Positions 1 to 7,248 of a stretch of DNA of 64,000 nucleotides are shown here, one piece after another. The translations under genes were made by a program, and so were the position numbers. The stretch's first letter is position 1, and every line of letters begins with the position of its first letter. Location: contig SVNV01000006.1 in assembly GCA_015066705.1 (NCBI GenBank), positions 23,029-87,028 on the forward strand. The letters run 5' to 3'. The notes beneath the pieces were generated by a model. It was not told the origin of the DNA. It made no database searches and saw nothing but the letters and a program-made list of their open reading frames with translations. Origin of the DNA: Ruminococcus sp. (GTDB taxonomy: Bacteria; Bacillota; Clostridia; Oscillospirales; Ruminococcaceae).

Positions 1-585
1 ATTTCTGGATTTGAGTATTTCATAGAGCTTTCCTGAATTTACAATCTGGTTGTCCCAGTCAGCGTAGTTAAGCTGAATCTGAACAAATTCAACCTCAGGA
101 TGCAAATCCACAACCTTTTCAAGAAGGGCAGGTGTTCCGTGGAAAGAAAAACCGAAATGACGGATTTTTCCCTCTTCCTTTTTCTTCATACACCAGTTAA
201 AGCAATCGTACTTTTCGTAAAGGTCGTAATTTGAACCGTCCTCAAGACTATGTAACAGATAGTAATCGAAATACTCAAGACCTGTTCTTTCAAGCTGTTC
301 GTTGAAGATTCTGTCTCTGTCCTCCATACACTTAATCGACCATGCAGGGAGCTTTGTAGCAACAGTATAGCTTTCTCTTGGATAGTTTTTTACAAGAAGC
401 TCTTTAACTGCCTTTTCGGAATTACCTCCGTGATAAACATAAGCAGTATCAAAGTAGTTAAAGCCCGCCTTCATATAGCTGTCAATCATACCCAGCACTC
501 TCGGAACATCAATTTTTCCGTCGATTTCAGGCAATCTCATAAGTCCGAAACCCAGCTTTGGCATTTTAGTCACATCAAGTTTCAT
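1..585 (-). CDS. Aldo/keto reductase, partial (C-terminus beyond window edge)
   Basis: The 195 visible codons read leftward from an ATG behind a GGAGG ribosome site and are still open at the window edge, so the C-terminal part is missing. The fragment has the aldo/keto reductase TIM-barrel start and shows the family's four catalytic residues: Asp46 and Tyr51 in FDTAYVYHGG, Lys in ATKLP and His in YYLLHS. The family reduces aldehydes or ketones with NAD(P)H in the cytoplasm. The substrate cannot be told from this fragment. A promoter lies just upstream, so it is the first gene of its transcript. Confidence 0.88.
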   Translation of the reverse strand, partial: MKLDVTKMPKLGFGLMRLPEIDGKIDVPRVLGMIDSYMKAGFNYFDTAYVYHGGNSEKAVKELLVKNYPRESYTVATKLPAWSIKCMEDRDRIFNEQLERTGLEYFDYYLLHSLEDGSNYDLYEKYDCFNWCMKKKEEGKIRHFGFSFHGTPALLEKVVDLHPEVEFVQIQLNYADWDNQIVNSGKLYEILKSRN

Positions 586-620
586 AATATATCCCTCCGA
601 TTTTAAATACAGTTTTGTAT

Positions 621-649
621 AGTATATCACAGAAAAAAACTGATGTCTA
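621..649 (-). promoter_or_regulatory. Promoter of the aldo/keto reductase gene
   Basis: On the minus strand TAGACA is followed after 17 bp by TATACT, with a TG one base before the -10 (extended -10). It sits about 35 bp upstream of the start codon and divergent to the ECF sigma gene. Confidence 0.65.
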
Positions 650-699
650 TAACATTCTTATAATTTAAGCAGGATATTTTCTTAAAAAATACAAATTGC

Positions 700-734
700 T
701 TGAATAAATTTATAAAATATGGTACGATATCGTA
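700..734 (+). promoter_or_regulatory. Promoter with palindromic -10 region, ECF sigma gene
   Basis: TTGAAT (700-705), 17 bp, TACGAT (723-728). The -10 is the left half of a perfect 12-bp palindrome TACGATATCGTA (723-734), which could be an operator. The sigma gene starts about 90 bp downstream. Confidence 0.5.
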
Positions 735-821
735 GGAATTTAGTTTTTAAAATTTTTTATAACATAATGCAACCTTTTTCAACCATGCGGTGTGTTACTA
801 GTAAAGAAGGGAGTCGGTATA

Positions 822-1322
822 ATGACGGAAACAGGAATCAGACAGCTTTTTGAGCAAGCGGTCGATACATATTCTGACATGATAACTGGTTTATGTCTGC
901 TTCGCCTCGGAAACAGACAAGACGCCGAGGACTGTTATCAGAATACGTTCTTGAAGCTGTTTAAAAACACGGAAATGTTAAAAGAAGACTCGGAGTATCT
1001 TAAAGCATGGCTCATAAGGGTTGCAATAAACGAATGTAAAAACCGTCACAGATTTTTAAGCCGTAATAAAACCGAAAATCTCGACTTTATAAACCTCTGT
1101 TACGAAGAAGGTGAAGACCGACAGCTAATGGAGTCTATAATGTCTCTCAAGAAAATATACAGAGATGTTATTTATCTTCATTATTATATGGGCTACTCGG
1201 TTATGGAGCTTTCTAAAATACTTAAAGCAAGAGAAAACACCGTTAAAAGCCGACTCAAAAGAGGTCGTGAGCTTTTAAAGGAAGAGTTATTGAAGAGAAA
1301 TTGCGAGGAGGAATTTATATGA
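822..1322 (+). CDS. ECF-type RNA polymerase sigma factor
   Basis: This 166-residue protein has sigma region 2 (about residues 5-75, with the DAEDCYQNTFLKLF and KAWLIRVAINECKN helices) and region 4 (about 105-155, ending in the NTVKSRLKRGRELL recognition helix), with no region 1 or 3, as in extracytoplasmic-function sigma factors. It would direct RNA polymerase to a small regulon. The ATG at 822 was chosen because AAGGGAG lies 8 bases ahead; an upstream GTG at 792 is in frame but lacks a ribosome site. Its stop overlaps the next gene's start (ATGA), so the two are translationally coupled, which suggests the neighbour is its anti-sigma factor. Confidence 0.88.
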   Translation: MTETGIRQLFEQAVDTYSDMITGLCLLRLGNRQDAEDCYQNTFLKLFKNTEMLKEDSEYLKAWLIRVAINECKNRHRFLSRNKTENLDFINLCYEEGEDRQLMESIMSLKKIYRDVIYLHYYMGYSVMELSKILKARENTVKSRLKRGRELLKEELLKRNCEEEFI

Positions 1323-2449
1323 AAAAGCTGAATGAAGTTTTTGACGAAATAAAGACTCCTGATTTGTGGAAAGACAATCTTTACGATGCTGCCTATTTCG
1401 AAAAGAAAAAATCAAGCAGAGGGATTTTTAAGAAAGTTGTTATTGCAACTGTAGTAGTACTCGCAATAACTGCCTGCACAATTACCGTTTGTGCAGTTAC
1501 AGGGGTTATTGACGTATTACCGTTTTTCAAGGATGATGTTAAAGTTTACAAAGAAGGCTTTAAGGACGAAGTTTCTGCAGAAAAAATCGATAAGGGACAA
1601 TTCCAAGAAGTAGAGAAATCAGTTGAAACAGAAAATGCAGTCATCAAGGCTACAAAGTTTTTTGGTGACTGGGATGAATGCTACACCTTGTTTGAAGTAA
1701 CACTCAAAAACGGCATTGTAGCAGAAGAAGTTACCATGGAGATTTTGGGACTTGACTCTATCATAACGGATACAGAAAAATATTTGGGTGATACTTTCAG
1801 GAGTGTTCCCGTGACAGATGAAGAAACAGGCGAAACAGTATTTTATTTCAATGTGTTGAATGCTTACACTCATGTTGTTACATCTTTGCAGGAAGACAGA
1901 GACATGACTTATTATATCTCGAGTCTTTGTTATTATACTAACGGTATAAAACACGAAGAAATTACCGACACACTCACTATGACATACAAACCTGACGGGA
2001 ATGTCCTTACAGATGTAGGAACTGAGTATCCTCAAAGACAAGTTGAAATAAACGGAGTTGACCTTAATGTGTACAGAGTAGTTTATTCCGACTACAAAAT
2101 GGAGATTGAACTGAGATATACACTTGACGAAGGTCTTGAGCCCTCATGGGATAACGGACACCAGATATACACACAAGTACTGGGAATAGGTGAGTATGAA
2201 GAATTCAGAAAAGAAAACGCAAATATGAAGCTTTTTGTTGACGACGTGGAAGTGGACTACGTTGAACCTGACTTTAATGGACAGTTCAAACCTTGCAGTA
2301 TGGGGTGGCTCTGGCCTGAAGTTAATCAACCTTCAAATGAGTTTACAATCAATCTAAGGTTTGATAGCTTTGACTACTTTAACGCACAGAGTATTGTTCT
2401 TCAGATTACAGAAAGCGACGGAAATGTGTTTAATTATGCATTCAGATAA
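1319..2449 (+). CDS. Membrane-anchored anti-sigma factor-like protein (DUF4179 type)
   Basis: The protein of 376 residues has a short charged cytoplasmic N-terminus with a KTPDLWKDNLYDAA helix, one membrane helix at about residues 38-62, and a large extracytoplasmic part. This is the layout of DUF4179-type anti-sigma factors paired with ECF sigma genes: the N-terminus would hold the sigma factor and the outer part would sense a signal. The ATG at 1319 overlaps the sigma stop codon and follows GAGGAGG. The identity is inferred from layout and position; the sensed signal is unknown. Confidence 0.7.
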   Translation: MKKLNEVFDEIKTPDLWKDNLYDAAYFEKKKSSRGIFKKVVIATVVVLAITACTITVCAVTGVIDVLPFFKDDVKVYKEGFKDEVSAEKIDKGQFQEVEKSVETENAVIKATKFFGDWDECYTLFEVTLKNGIVAEEVTMEILGLDSIITDTEKYLGDTFRSVPVTDEETGETVFYFNVLNAYTHVVTSLQEDRDMTYYISSLCYYTNGIKHEEITDTLTMTYKPDGNVLTDVGTEYPQRQVEINGVDLNVYRVVYSDYKMEIELRYTLDEGLEPSWDNGHQIYTQVLGIGEYEEFRKENANMKLFVDDVEVDYVEPDFNGQFKPCSMGWLWPEVNQPSNEFTINLRFDSFDYFNAQSIVLQITESDGNVFNYAFR

Positions 2450-2494
2450 AGATTTCAGGAAGTCCAGGTATTTTTATAGGAAATAGGGGTAGAA

Positions 2495-2529
2495 AAGTCT
2501 GTGGGAAAATTTTTCTCACAGGCTTTTTG
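2495..2529 (+). terminator. Rho-independent terminator after the sigma/anti-sigma pair
   Basis: A stem of AAGTCTGTGgGAA with its complement TTcTCACAGgCTT is followed by a T run. It separates this operon from the CotH gene. Confidence 0.8.
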
Positions 2530-2581
2530 CATTTAAAATTATTATGAAAGTATAAAGTTTTCCGTGGAGGCTTTCAATCCC

Positions 2582-2610
2582 TTGAAAAAGGTCGGGAAAT
2601 ATGGTATCCT
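2582..2610 (+). promoter_or_regulatory. Promoter of the CotH-like lipoprotein gene
   Basis: TTGAAA and TATCCT are separated by 17 bp, 45 bp before the start codon and just after the preceding terminator. Confidence 0.5.
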
Positions 2611-2654
2611 TTTTTCAACGGACAGTTTATTTTTTACTTAAAAGGAGATAGAAA

Positions 2655-4688
2655 ATGAAAAGAATGATGGCTTTCTTGTGTGCTGTGTCAATGTGCGTGA
2701 CTACATTCACAGCCTGCAATAATAACTCAAAGGACAAGCCTGCCACATCCCAGACAGCTCAGTCGGGAAGCAACGGCGAGGAAGCATCAAAAGTGAAGAA
2801 GTTTTCTTTTGACAGGGAAAGTGGTTTTTACGACGAGCCTTTTAAGCTGATGATAAACCACCCAAACGCCGATGCGAAAATCTATTATACAACTGACGGA
2901 AGCACTCCTGACGAAACTGCTACCCTCTATGACGGAAAAGGTCTTGAGCTTAACGACCGCAGCAGTGAGAAAAACGACCTCAGCGCCGAAATGGATATAA
3001 GTGCGAATAATGATTATAATGTTCCTCTTGTGAAAAAGGGAAACGTTATAAGAGCGGTTGCAGTTTTGCCTGACGGGACTAAGAGTGAAGTAATCAACGG
3101 AACATTTTTCGTCGGGATTGACAGAGAAGAGGAATACGGAGATGTTCCGATAATTTCGATTCTCACCGAAAAGGAAAACCTTTTTGATTACGAAACAGGA
3201 ATCTATGTTCTGGGAAAAACCCACGACAACTGGCTTGCTGAAAATCCTGCAAACAAGTGGGCTGACTGGTGGAATCATCAGGGCAATTACACAAACAGAG
3301 GCTTCGATTGGGAGCGTCCTGTCAATGTTGAATACATAACCTCCGACGGTAGTGAAGGCTTTATTCAGGATATGGGTATCAGAATTATGGGTGGTGCGTC
3401 ACGTGGTAGCAATCAGAAGAGTCTGAGGCTTGTTGCACGTGATGAATACGGAAAGAAAAACGTAAAATATCCTGTGATACCCAATAATATGATGTCAGAC
3501 GGAAGCCAGGAGGTTTACAAATACAAGAGCTTTGTTCTCAGAAATGGCGGAAACGACTGCGATTATTCAAAAATCCGTGACCCGATTCTTCAGAATTTAG
3601 TGGTCGACAGAAGCTTTGAAACTCTTCAGTACACACCTGTTGTTGCTTTCATCGACGGGGAATACTGGGGAATGTATACTCTTGTTGAAGATTACACCGA
3701 CAATTACGTTCAGAATAATTTTGAAGGAATCGACAACGAAAATGTAGCTGTTATTAAAAACGGTAGTGTCGAGGACGGTCTCGAAGAAGACAAAGACCTT
3801 TTTAATAATATGTACAGATTCATCACAACTGCAGATATGAGCTTGGAGTACAATTACAACAACGCATGTACAATGCTTGATATGCAGAGCTTTGCCGATT
3901 ACTGTGCGTTCAACATCTATATCTTTAACGAGGACAGTTTTTTCAAGTGCAACAACTGGCGTATGTGGCGAGTAAGGGATATTGACGAAAACACTCCTTA
4001 CGCCGACGGGAAATGGCGTCTTATGGCTTTTGATACCGAATATTCAACAGGTATTTACAAGGATGGCGGAGACACGGATTATGACAGCCTCAGAGAAGCA
4101 ATAGCCACAGGCGAAAAGAGAAGCTATCCAGCGCTTTTGTTTACGTCGCTTCTTAAAAACGATGAATTCAAGAATATGTTTATAAACGCTATGTGCGATA
4201 TGAGAAATATAAACTTTGAGCCGTCAAATGTAAAAGCAGATATTGAGGAAATAAGACCAATTTACGAAAAACTGGTGCCGGATACCTTTGAGAGATTCGG
4301 GCCTCAGTGGGTTGCAAATATGTGGAGCATTGAGGAATATCACAGCTCAAAAATCGACCAGTTCATTAACTTTATGGACGGAAGATACGATGACTTTATG
4401 AAAATCATCAAGCAGAATTTCGCCCTTGAGGACGCCTGTGATGTAAAGATTACATCTGACTCAAAGTCGGGAAGTGTTTTACTCAACAGTGTGAGCATTC
4501 TTGACTTGTCGGAGGATTTTGAGGGCAAGTATTTCAAGGAAATCCCGATTACTCTCAAGGCGGAGGCTTCCGACGGAAAGACCTTTGTGAGATGGGAATG
4601 TGAGGGCTGTGAGGTTTCTGATGAAAATTCAGCTGAGGCAACCTTTACAATTAACGGTGACTGCACAATAAAGGCGGTTTTCTCGTAA
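2655..4688 (+). CDS. CotH kinase family lipoprotein
   Basis: The 677-residue product begins with a lipoprotein signal peptide (lipobox FTAC, Cys21), so it should be anchored outside the membrane. A chitobiase-like C-terminal type domain (about residues 50-150, with YYTTDGSTPDE) is followed by a CotH kinase core (about 165-560). The core shows the typical pattern FNEDSFFKCNNWRMWR followed by WRLMAFDTEYSTG, where the Asn and Asp residues form the metal and ATP site. A small repeat-type domain ends the protein (about 600-677). CotH proteins are atypical secreted protein kinases that phosphorylate spore-coat or surface proteins. The target here is unknown. It overlaps the acylphosphatase start by one base (TAATG). 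Confidence 0.85.
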   Translation: MKRMMAFLCAVSMCVTTFTACNNNSKDKPATSQTAQSGSNGEEASKVKKFSFDRESGFYDEPFKLMINHPNADAKIYYTTDGSTPDETATLYDGKGLELNDRSSEKNDLSAEMDISANNDYNVPLVKKGNVIRAVAVLPDGTKSEVINGTFFVGIDREEEYGDVPIISILTEKENLFDYETGIYVLGKTHDNWLAENPANKWADWWNHQGNYTNRGFDWERPVNVEYITSDGSEGFIQDMGIRIMGGASRGSNQKSLRLVARDEYGKKNVKYPVIPNNMMSDGSQEVYKYKSFVLRNGGNDCDYSKIRDPILQNLVVDRSFETLQYTPVVAFIDGEYWGMYTLVEDYTDNYVQNNFEGIDNENVAVIKNGSVEDGLEEDKDLFNNMYRFITTADMSLEYNYNNACTMLDMQSFADYCAFNIYIFNEDSFFKCNNWRMWRVRDIDENTPYADGKWRLMAFDTEYSTGIYKDGGDTDYDSLREAIATGEKRSYPALLFTSLLKNDEFKNMFINAMCDMRNINFEPSNVKADIEEIRPIYEKLVPDTFERFGPQWVANMWSIEEYHSSKIDQFINFMDGRYDDFMKIIKQNFALEDACDVKITSDSKSGSVLLNSVSILDLSEDFEGKYFKEIPITLKAEASDGKTFVRWECEGCEVSDENSAEATFTINGDCTIKAVFS

Positions 4689-4960
4689 TGGACAAGGTGA
4701 GAAAGCATTTTATCTTTTACGGAGATGTTCAGGGAGTGGGATTTCGGTACAGAGCATACCACGCCGCAAGAACCTTTAATGTTACCGGTTGGGTGAGAAA
4801 TCTTTCCGACGGGACAGTTGAAATGGAGGCAGAGGGTCTTTCTGAGGACATTGACAGTATGCTTCTTTATGTGGAAAAAGGCACTTTTGTCAGAATCGAA
4901 AACCTGAGAGTAAAGGATATTCCGTTAAAAAACGGATACAGTTTTGAAATCAGAGATTAA
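4688..4960 (+). CDS. acyP: Acylphosphatase
   Basis: This 90-residue protein matches the full length of the family. Both signatures are present: GDVQGVGFRYRA near residues 13-24, with the catalytic Arg, and GWVRNLSDGTVEMEAEG near 36-52, with the catalytic Asn. It hydrolyses carboxyl-phosphate bonds in small acylphosphates. Its start codon overlaps the stop of the CotH-like gene, so the two are co-translated; whether the pairing has meaning (a surface kinase and a cytoplasmic phosphatase) is not known. Confidence 0.93.
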   Translation: MDKVRKHFIFYGDVQGVGFRYRAYHAARTFNVTGWVRNLSDGTVEMEAEGLSEDIDSMLLYVEKGTFVRIENLRVKDIPLKNGYSFEIRD

Positions 4961-4977
4961 ACGAAATAATCAGCTTT

Positions 4978-5018
4978 AAAAGTCACCGTTGTGTTAAACT
5001 TCGGTGACTTTATTTTTG
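4978..5018 (+). terminator. Rho-independent terminator after acyP
   Basis: AAAGTCACCG pairs with CGGTGACTTT around a 13-base loop and is followed by a T-rich tract. Confidence 0.8.
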
Positions 5019-5023
5019 TTTTC

Positions 5024-5052
5024 TTGACATATAGGGGGTTATATGATAAAAT
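5024..5052 (+). promoter_or_regulatory. Strong promoter for the polysaccharide exporter operon
   Basis: A consensus TTGACA is followed after exactly 17 bp by TAAAAT. The start codon is 53 bp downstream. Confidence 0.75.
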
Positions 5053-5105
5053 GTAATTTATAATTGGAGAAGTATGTGTTTTAACAGACACAGGAGGTTT
5101 TTTTG

Positions 5106-5999
5106 ATGTCAAGTGAAAAAAAGACGTTCAAAGCAAAGGAAGGAAGCTTTCTTGAACTTTTTGAATATAAGGACCTTCTCAAAGAGCTTGTAGCAAGAGA
5201 CATCAAGCTCAAATACAGAAGAAGCATTCTCGGATATCTGTGGAGTATCTTGAATCCACTCCTTGTAATGATAATTATGTCGGTTGTATTTTCCTTTTTG
5301 TTCAGAAGAGGAATTGAGAATTTCCCTATTTATCTTCTTTGCGGAAGAACCATGTATGAGTTTGTAAACCAGTCTTCAACAAAGGCTTTGTCAGCGATTA
5401 CTGATAATACAAGCCTTTTGAAAAAGACTTATGTTTCAAAATTTATGTTTCCTATGGCGAGAATTACAGCTTCCTTTGTGGAATTTTTCTTCAGCCTCGG
5501 AGCGCTTCTGATTGTAATGATTTTCTTTTCAATCATCAAGGGAGAGCTGATGTTTTCTTTCTGGAATCTGGGCTTTGTACTTGTTGTTTTTGAAGCCTAT
5601 ATTTTCGGAATGGGACTTGGATTTCTCCTCGCACAGCTCAACGTGTTTTTCAGAGACATAAAGTATATCTACAATGCTTTTATGACAATGTGGATTTACT
5701 GCTCGGCAATTTTCTACGACGTAGGAATGTTTTACGAAAAGGCTCAGCAGCAGCTTGCGGCAGGTGGAAAGCCTTATGCTGAATATCTTGCAAAAATCAT
5801 CGAATACGGAAACCCGCTTTATATTTATATAAAGCAGTTCAGATTTTTCGTATGGGAGCCTGCAGTAAACACAAGCTACAACTGGGCACAGGTTACAATG
5901 ACTGACTTTATTCTGGGAATAGCTTATGCGGTGCTTATGTTTATGATAGGAACATTTTTCTTTAAGAAGTCGCAGGATAAGTTTATTTTGTATATTTAA
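5106..5999 (+). CDS. ABC-2 type polysaccharide export permease (Wzm/TagG family)
   Basis: The 297-residue protein has about six membrane helices and the N-terminal amphipathic region DLLKELVARDIKLKYRRSILGYLWSILNPL that is typical of Wzm/TagG exporters (quoted here as positions about 20-50). With the ATPase encoded 11 bp downstream it would form a transporter that moves lipid-linked glycan or teichoic acid chains across the membrane. The ATG at 5106 was chosen because AGGAGG lies 8 bases upstream; a TTG one codon earlier is also possible. No glycosyltransferases are adjacent, so the substrate is unknown. Confidence 0.88.
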   Translation: MSSEKKTFKAKEGSFLELFEYKDLLKELVARDIKLKYRRSILGYLWSILNPLLVMIIMSVVFSFLFRRGIENFPIYLLCGRTMYEFVNQSSTKALSAITDNTSLLKKTYVSKFMFPMARITASFVEFFFSLGALLIVMIFFSIIKGELMFSFWNLGFVLVVFEAYIFGMGLGFLLAQLNVFFRDIKYIYNAFMTMWIYCSAIFYDVGMFYEKAQQQLAAGGKPYAEYLAKIIEYGNPLYIYIKQFRFFVWEPAVNTSYNWAQVTMTDFILGIAYAVLMFMIGTFFFKKSQDKFILYI

Positions 6000-6010
6000 A
6001 GGGTAATTTT

Positions 6011-6814
6011 ATGAGTGAAAACAATACAGAAATTATGAATACAGATAACGAATATATAGTTGACGTTGATAATGTGACGGTTCGTTTTAACAAGGCAAGT
6101 GAAAAAATCGACAACCTGAAGGAATACGTTGTAAAGATTCTGAAAAGACAGCTTATGTTTCAGGAATTTATTGCTCTTGAGGACGTCAGCCTGAAAATCA
6201 AAAAGGGCGAAGCATGGGCGATTATCGGTACAAACGGTAGCGGAAAGTCAACACTTCTGAAGGTTATCAGCAGAATTCTGAAGCCTTACAAGGGCACAGT
6301 AAAGACAAACGGAACTATTGCATCGCTGATTGAATTGGGCGCAGGTATTGACCCGAAGCTTACAGCGAGAGAAAACATTTATCTTAACGGTTGCATTTTA
6401 GGGCATTCCAGAAAGTTTATAGATGAAAAATTTGACCAGATAGTTGAATTTTCCGAGCTTGAAGAATTTTTGGATTCCCCTGTAAAGAATTTCTCTTCCG
6501 GTATGAAGTCACGTCTGGGATTTTCTGTTGCTACAATGATTGAACCTGACATTCTGATAGTTGACGAGGTTTTATCTGTTGGTGACGTTCTTTTCAGAAA
6601 AAAGTGTATGAATAAGATGAACGAAATGCTCAAAAACGGCACAACGCTTTTGTTTGTTTCTCACAATATGGACCAGGTTAAAAAGCTTTGTAACAAGGGC
6701 ATCTGGCTCAACAAGGGCAAGGTTATTATGCAGGGCGACATTGATGAGGTTGCTGACGAATACACAAACACTATTGAAAAGCGAAAAGAAGAAGAAAAGA
6801 AAAAGAAACCCTGA
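6011..6814 (+). CDS. ABC transporter ATPase for polysaccharide export (Wzt/TagH family)
   Basis: The protein of 267 residues has Walker A GTNGSGKST, a signature loop NFSSGMKSRL and Walker B ILIVDEVLSV, with the long N-terminal stretch before the first strand that is seen in Wzt/TagH ATPases. It lacks the extra C-terminal carbohydrate-binding domain found in some Wzt proteins and ends in a run of Lys and Glu. It follows the permease by 11 bp and should energise it. The operon ends at a strong terminator 22 bp downstream. Confidence 0.9.
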   Translation: MSENNTEIMNTDNEYIVDVDNVTVRFNKASEKIDNLKEYVVKILKRQLMFQEFIALEDVSLKIKKGEAWAIIGTNGSGKSTLLKVISRILKPYKGTVKTNGTIASLIELGAGIDPKLTARENIYLNGCILGHSRKFIDEKFDQIVEFSELEEFLDSPVKNFSSGMKSRLGFSVATMIEPDILIVDEVLSVGDVLFRKKCMNKMNEMLKNGTTLLFVSHNMDQVKKLCNKGIWLNKGKVIMQGDIDEVADEYTNTIEKRKEEEKKKKP

Positions 6815-6835
6815 CGGTTTTTCAATGCATAATTT

Positions 6836-6864
6836 AAGCGTACGGATTTTCCGTACGCTTTTTT
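6836..6864 (+). terminator. Rho-independent terminator after the exporter operon
   Basis: AAGCGTACGG and CCGTACGCTT form a perfect 10-bp stem with a 5-base loop and a T run. Nearly the same hairpin ends the purine nucleoside phosphorylase gene at 51715. Confidence 0.9.
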
Positions 6865-6937
6865 GGTTTTTGTTGTGCTTACGCACGAAAACTGCAAGTT
6901 TGCAGTGTCAAAAACGTGCTACCAGCACCTTTTTGAG

Positions 6938-7131
6938 TAAAGTTTTGTTTAACCACCCAAGAGGGAACCTTTTTTACTTGCAAAAGGTTCCCCGCAACTT
7001 GCTGTCGCAAGTTGACACCCTTCTAAAAAACGCTTTGTTAATAAAGGGGATTTCGCCCGTTGCGACGGGCGATGAGGGCTTTGCCCCTCAACCCCACAAG
7101 CCTTTTGAAAAAGGCTTGACCTAAAACTTTA
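6938..7131. repeat. Hairpin-rich intergenic repeat element
   Basis: In the 434-bp gap between convergent genes, a 194-bp block is bounded by TAAAGTTTT and its inverted copy AAAACTTTA. Inside are at least four strong hairpins in a row: GGGAACCTTTT/AAAAGGTTCCC (6963-6992), CAACTTGC/GCAAGTTG (6995-7014), CGCCCGT/ACGGGCG (7054-7071) and AAGCCTTTT/AAAAGGCTT (7098-7117). Weaker ones also occur. No credible gene is present. It resembles a dispersed non-coding repeat rather than an insertion sequence, since it has no room for a transposase. Confidence 0.6.
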
Positions 7132-7144
7132 AATCTTTGGCAGG

Positions 7145-7178
7145 TAACAAAAAAGAGCAGGAAAAATTCCTACTCTTA
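7145..7178 (-). terminator. Rho-independent terminator of the asp23-fakA operon
   Basis: Read on the minus strand, AAGAGTAGGAA and TTCCTGCTCTT pair (one wobble) and are followed by TTTTTT. A second inverted repeat, GTAGAATAATTT/AAATTATTCTAC at 7229-7257, overlaps the fakA stop codon. Confidence 0.75.
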
Positions 7179-7248
7179 ATTATTATCTTTTAAATCGGTT
7201 GCCGAAGGCAACACCTTAATTGTTAATTGTAGAATAATTTCTGCGAAA

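Noticed and set aside
6654..7124. 156-codon frame overlapping the exporter ATPase and the hairpin repeat
   Set aside because: It runs in another frame of a real gene and then across a repeat; composition is not protein-like.
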